From the NCBI GenBank assembly GCA_029260195.1, contig JAJDDS010000698.1:1-6797 (forward strand): 6,797 nucleotides of DNA. Reading direction: 5' to 3'. Positions 5,316 through 6,797 of this stretch are shown here, piece by piece. The translations under genes and the position numbers were made by a program. Below the pieces are notes generated by a model. The model was given only the letters and a program-made list of their open reading frames with translations, was not told the origin of the DNA and ran no database searches. The stretch is from Phycisphaerae bacterium. Lineage in GTDB: Bacteria; Planctomycetota; Phycisphaerae; UBA1845. Each line of letters opens with the position of its first letter. Position 1 is the first letter of the stretch.

Positions 5316-6611
5316 ATGAAGGCCATCGTCTTCGACAAGAGCATCCCGCGGTACGTCGCGCTCAAACTACTCGGCCCGCGCCGCGCCGCGCGCATTGCGA
5401 CCGCAAGGTGGAACGCGCTCTGCCCAGTGTCACTGCGCGACATCCCCGAGAAGACCCTCCCCGCCGCCCAGTGGGTCCGCGTCGCACCGACCATGACCGG
5501 TATCTGTGGGTCTGATCTTGGTGTCATCTGCTCCAAGGGCAGCCCCTACTTCTCTCCACTGACCTCGACTCCGTTCGTGCTTGGTCACGAGGTGGTCGGC
5601 GTCATCTCGGAGATTGGTGGCGACGTGGCTGACTATGAGAAGGCGACCGGTCTGTCGTGTGTGTCCGTCGGCGACCGGGTCATTCTCGAACCCGCCCTGG
5701 GCTGCCATGTCCGCGGTATCAACCCGCGATGCCCCGCCTGCGAACGCGGGCAACCAGCTTTGTGTCGCAACGTAACACGCGGTGACATCTCGCCCGGCAT
5801 ACAAACCGGCTACTGTCGTGACACCGGCGGCGGCTGGTCCACGGGGCTGGTCGCTCACCGTCGCCAGCTACACCTCGTTCCGGACCGGATGACGGACACC
5901 GTCGCCGTCCTGGCAGAGCCGCTCGCATGCGTCCTGCACGGTGTGCTTCGCGTCCAGACGAAAAAGGAGCACACCGTCCTGGTCATGGGCTGCGGATCGA
6001 TAGGACTGCTCGCTGTCGCCGCGCTGCGCGCCCGTGGATGCGAATCCCGCATCGTTGCGGTGGCGAAGTACCCGCACCAGCGAGAACACGCCCTCCAACT
6101 CGGCGCCGATGCCGTGCTGCCGGCGACCCCGCCGCGAACCGAGAAGCAGACTTACCGGGAGTGGGCCGACGTGCTCAACGCCGACCTGCACTACCCAGAA
6201 CTGGGTAGGCCGACGGTCATCGGCGGCGCCGACGTGACGATCGACTGTATCGGCTCCTCCAGCAGCCTTGACGCTTCCGTTCGCTTCACCAACGCAGCCG
6301 GCAAGCTGGTACTCATCGGGATGCCCGGTGTGCCCTCGAACGTCGACTGGACCGCGATCTGGTACAAGGAGCTGTCGCTCCACGCCGCCTATGCCTATGG
6401 GCCCGAGCACACCAAGGGCGACGGCACTGAGGACGACGGCACCGTCCAGACGTGGGACATCGCCACCGAGGTGCTTGCTACCTGGGGCGACCGGCTTGCG
6501 CGATTGATCGGCGAGCCCTTCGCGCTGGGCGACTATCGCCGAGCGTTTCACTCGGCCCTGTTCACCGGCGCCAACCAGAGCGTCAAGACCGTCTTTCGGA
6601 TGGCCCCATGA
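5316..6611 (+). CDS. Zn-dependent medium-chain alcohol dehydrogenase family protein
   Basis: This is a 431-residue NAD(P)-dependent dehydrogenase of the threonine/sorbitol dehydrogenase type, expected to oxidise a secondary alcohol or polyol in the cytoplasm. Catalytic Zn residues are visible: C64 in GICGSD and H91-E92 in GHE, with the EPLA segment at 201-204. The structural Zn lobe is C130, C139, C142 and C150 (Cx8Cx2Cx7C, where Cx2Cx2Cx7C is usual). The Rossmann fold has VLVMGCGSIG (221-230). It is longer than the usual 340-360 residues. Extra sequence lies before the catalytic Cys (about 9-45), around the structural lobe, and at about 271-301. The start at 5316 (MKAIVFDK) matches the family N-terminus; a TTG at 5271 would add 15 unlikely residues. 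The RBS is weak (AGAG). The stop overlaps the next ATG (ATGA), so the two are probably translationally coupled. The substrate cannot be named. Confidence 0.9.
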   Translation: MKAIVFDKSIPRYVALKLLGPRRAARIATARWNALCPVSLRDIPEKTLPAAQWVRVAPTMTGICGSDLGVICSKGSPYFSPLTSTPFVLGHEVVGVISEIGGDVADYEKATGLSCVSVGDRVILEPALGCHVRGINPRCPACERGQPALCRNVTRGDISPGIQTGYCRDTGGGWSTGLVAHRRQLHLVPDRMTDTVAVLAEPLACVLHGVLRVQTKKEHTVLVMGCGSIGLLAVAALRARGCESRIVAVAKYPHQREHALQLGADAVLPATPPRTEKQTYREWADVLNADLHYPELGRPTVIGGADVTIDCIGSSSSLDASVRFTNAAGKLVLIGMPGVPSNVDWTAIWYKELSLHAAYAYGPEHTKGDGTEDDGTVQTWDIATEVLATWGDRLARLIGEPFALGDYRRAFHSALFTGANQSVKTVFRMAP

Positions 6612-6797
6612 TCGTGGACCCTGAATCCCCCGCATCCGACGCGCGGAGCGCACCCGCCGCCGACAATGTTCATTTCGTCACGCATGATGATCCGCCATTC
6701 CTGTTCCACTGCGGCGAGAATTTTCAGCGCCACGCCCTCCCCGTCGGCACGCGCGTCATCTACCCCAATCCGCCGCTGCCCGGCATCGCCGATGTTC
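6608..6797 (+). CDS. LarA-like (DUF2088, lactate racemase family) protein, N-terminal part only
   Basis: The frame opens at the ATG that overlaps the dehydrogenase stop and stays open for 63 codons to the window end. After a variable start (MIVDPESPASDARS) it reads PPFLFHCGENFQRHALPVGT and then RVIYPNPPLPGIADV. From memory this resembles the N-terminus of LarA-like DUF2088 proteins, in which a similar FHCGENFQ..LP.GTRVIYP..P segment precedes the catalytic domain. Characterised LarA enzymes racemise or epimerise alpha-hydroxy acids using a nickel-pincer nucleotide cofactor. The catalytic His/Lys residues lie beyond the window, so activity cannot be judged. Overlap with the dehydrogenase implies a shared mRNA and probably a shared pathway. 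That a real gene begins here is well supported; the family is moderately so. Confidence 0.65.
   Translation, partial: MIVDPESPASDARSAPAADNVHFVTHDDPPFLFHCGENFQRHALPVGTRVIYPNPPLPGIADV

Noticed and set aside
5868..6653. 261-codon minus-strand frame
   Set aside because: It is a shadow of the dehydrogenase, which has intact catalytic and cofactor motifs on the plus strand.

Overview
The window is GC-rich and gene-dense, and looks like part of a Planctomycetota chromosome, perhaps a Phycisphaerae-like lineage. The best clue is the secreted protein at 2152-3543 (minus). It ends in two Ca-binding dockerin/EF-hand-type loops joined by a Cys- and Pro-containing linker, a C-terminal module very common in planctomycete secreted proteins. 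An RHS-core fragment, an outer-membrane beta-barrel protein and mostly weak Shine-Dalgarno sites fit a Gram-negative, planctomycete-like cell. The taxonomic call is inference from protein style; no marker gene is present.

Layout, left to right. (1) 1-269, minus: the C-terminal core of an RHS/YD-repeat protein, cut off upstream by an in-frame stop and running off the left edge, probably a remnant. (2) 523-723, plus: a 66-residue protein with two predicted membrane segments and no recognised family. (3) 847-2142, plus: a complete DEAD-box RNA helicase with motif II written DEVD, behind a good sigma70-type promoter whose spacer holds a perfect 10-bp palindrome. (4) 2152-3543, minus: a secreted dockerin-like protein, convergent with the helicase and separated from it by 9 bp. 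(5) 3544-4243: a 700-bp divergent intergenic region with no convincing gene but several possible control sites. (6) 4244-5158, plus: a signal-peptide-bearing beta-barrel protein ending in Trp, followed by a strong intrinsic terminator (5190-5222). (7) 5316-6611, plus: a Zn-dependent medium-chain alcohol dehydrogenase. It overlaps by ATGA the start of (8) 6608-6797, plus, a right-truncated gene that resembles the N-terminus of LarA-like (DUF2088, lactate racemase family) proteins.

Only the last two genes look like an operon, with overlapping stop and start. They may form a small hydroxy-acid or polyol metabolism unit that continues beyond the right edge. The others look like single transcription units. 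I see no tRNA, rRNA, CRISPR array, transposase, prophage or recognisable defence system. I did not find a clear new biological system. The points most worth checking are the dehydrogenase/LarA-like pair, the twin-arginine-type Cys-cluster dockerin protein, the operator-like palindromes, and the DEVD helicase.
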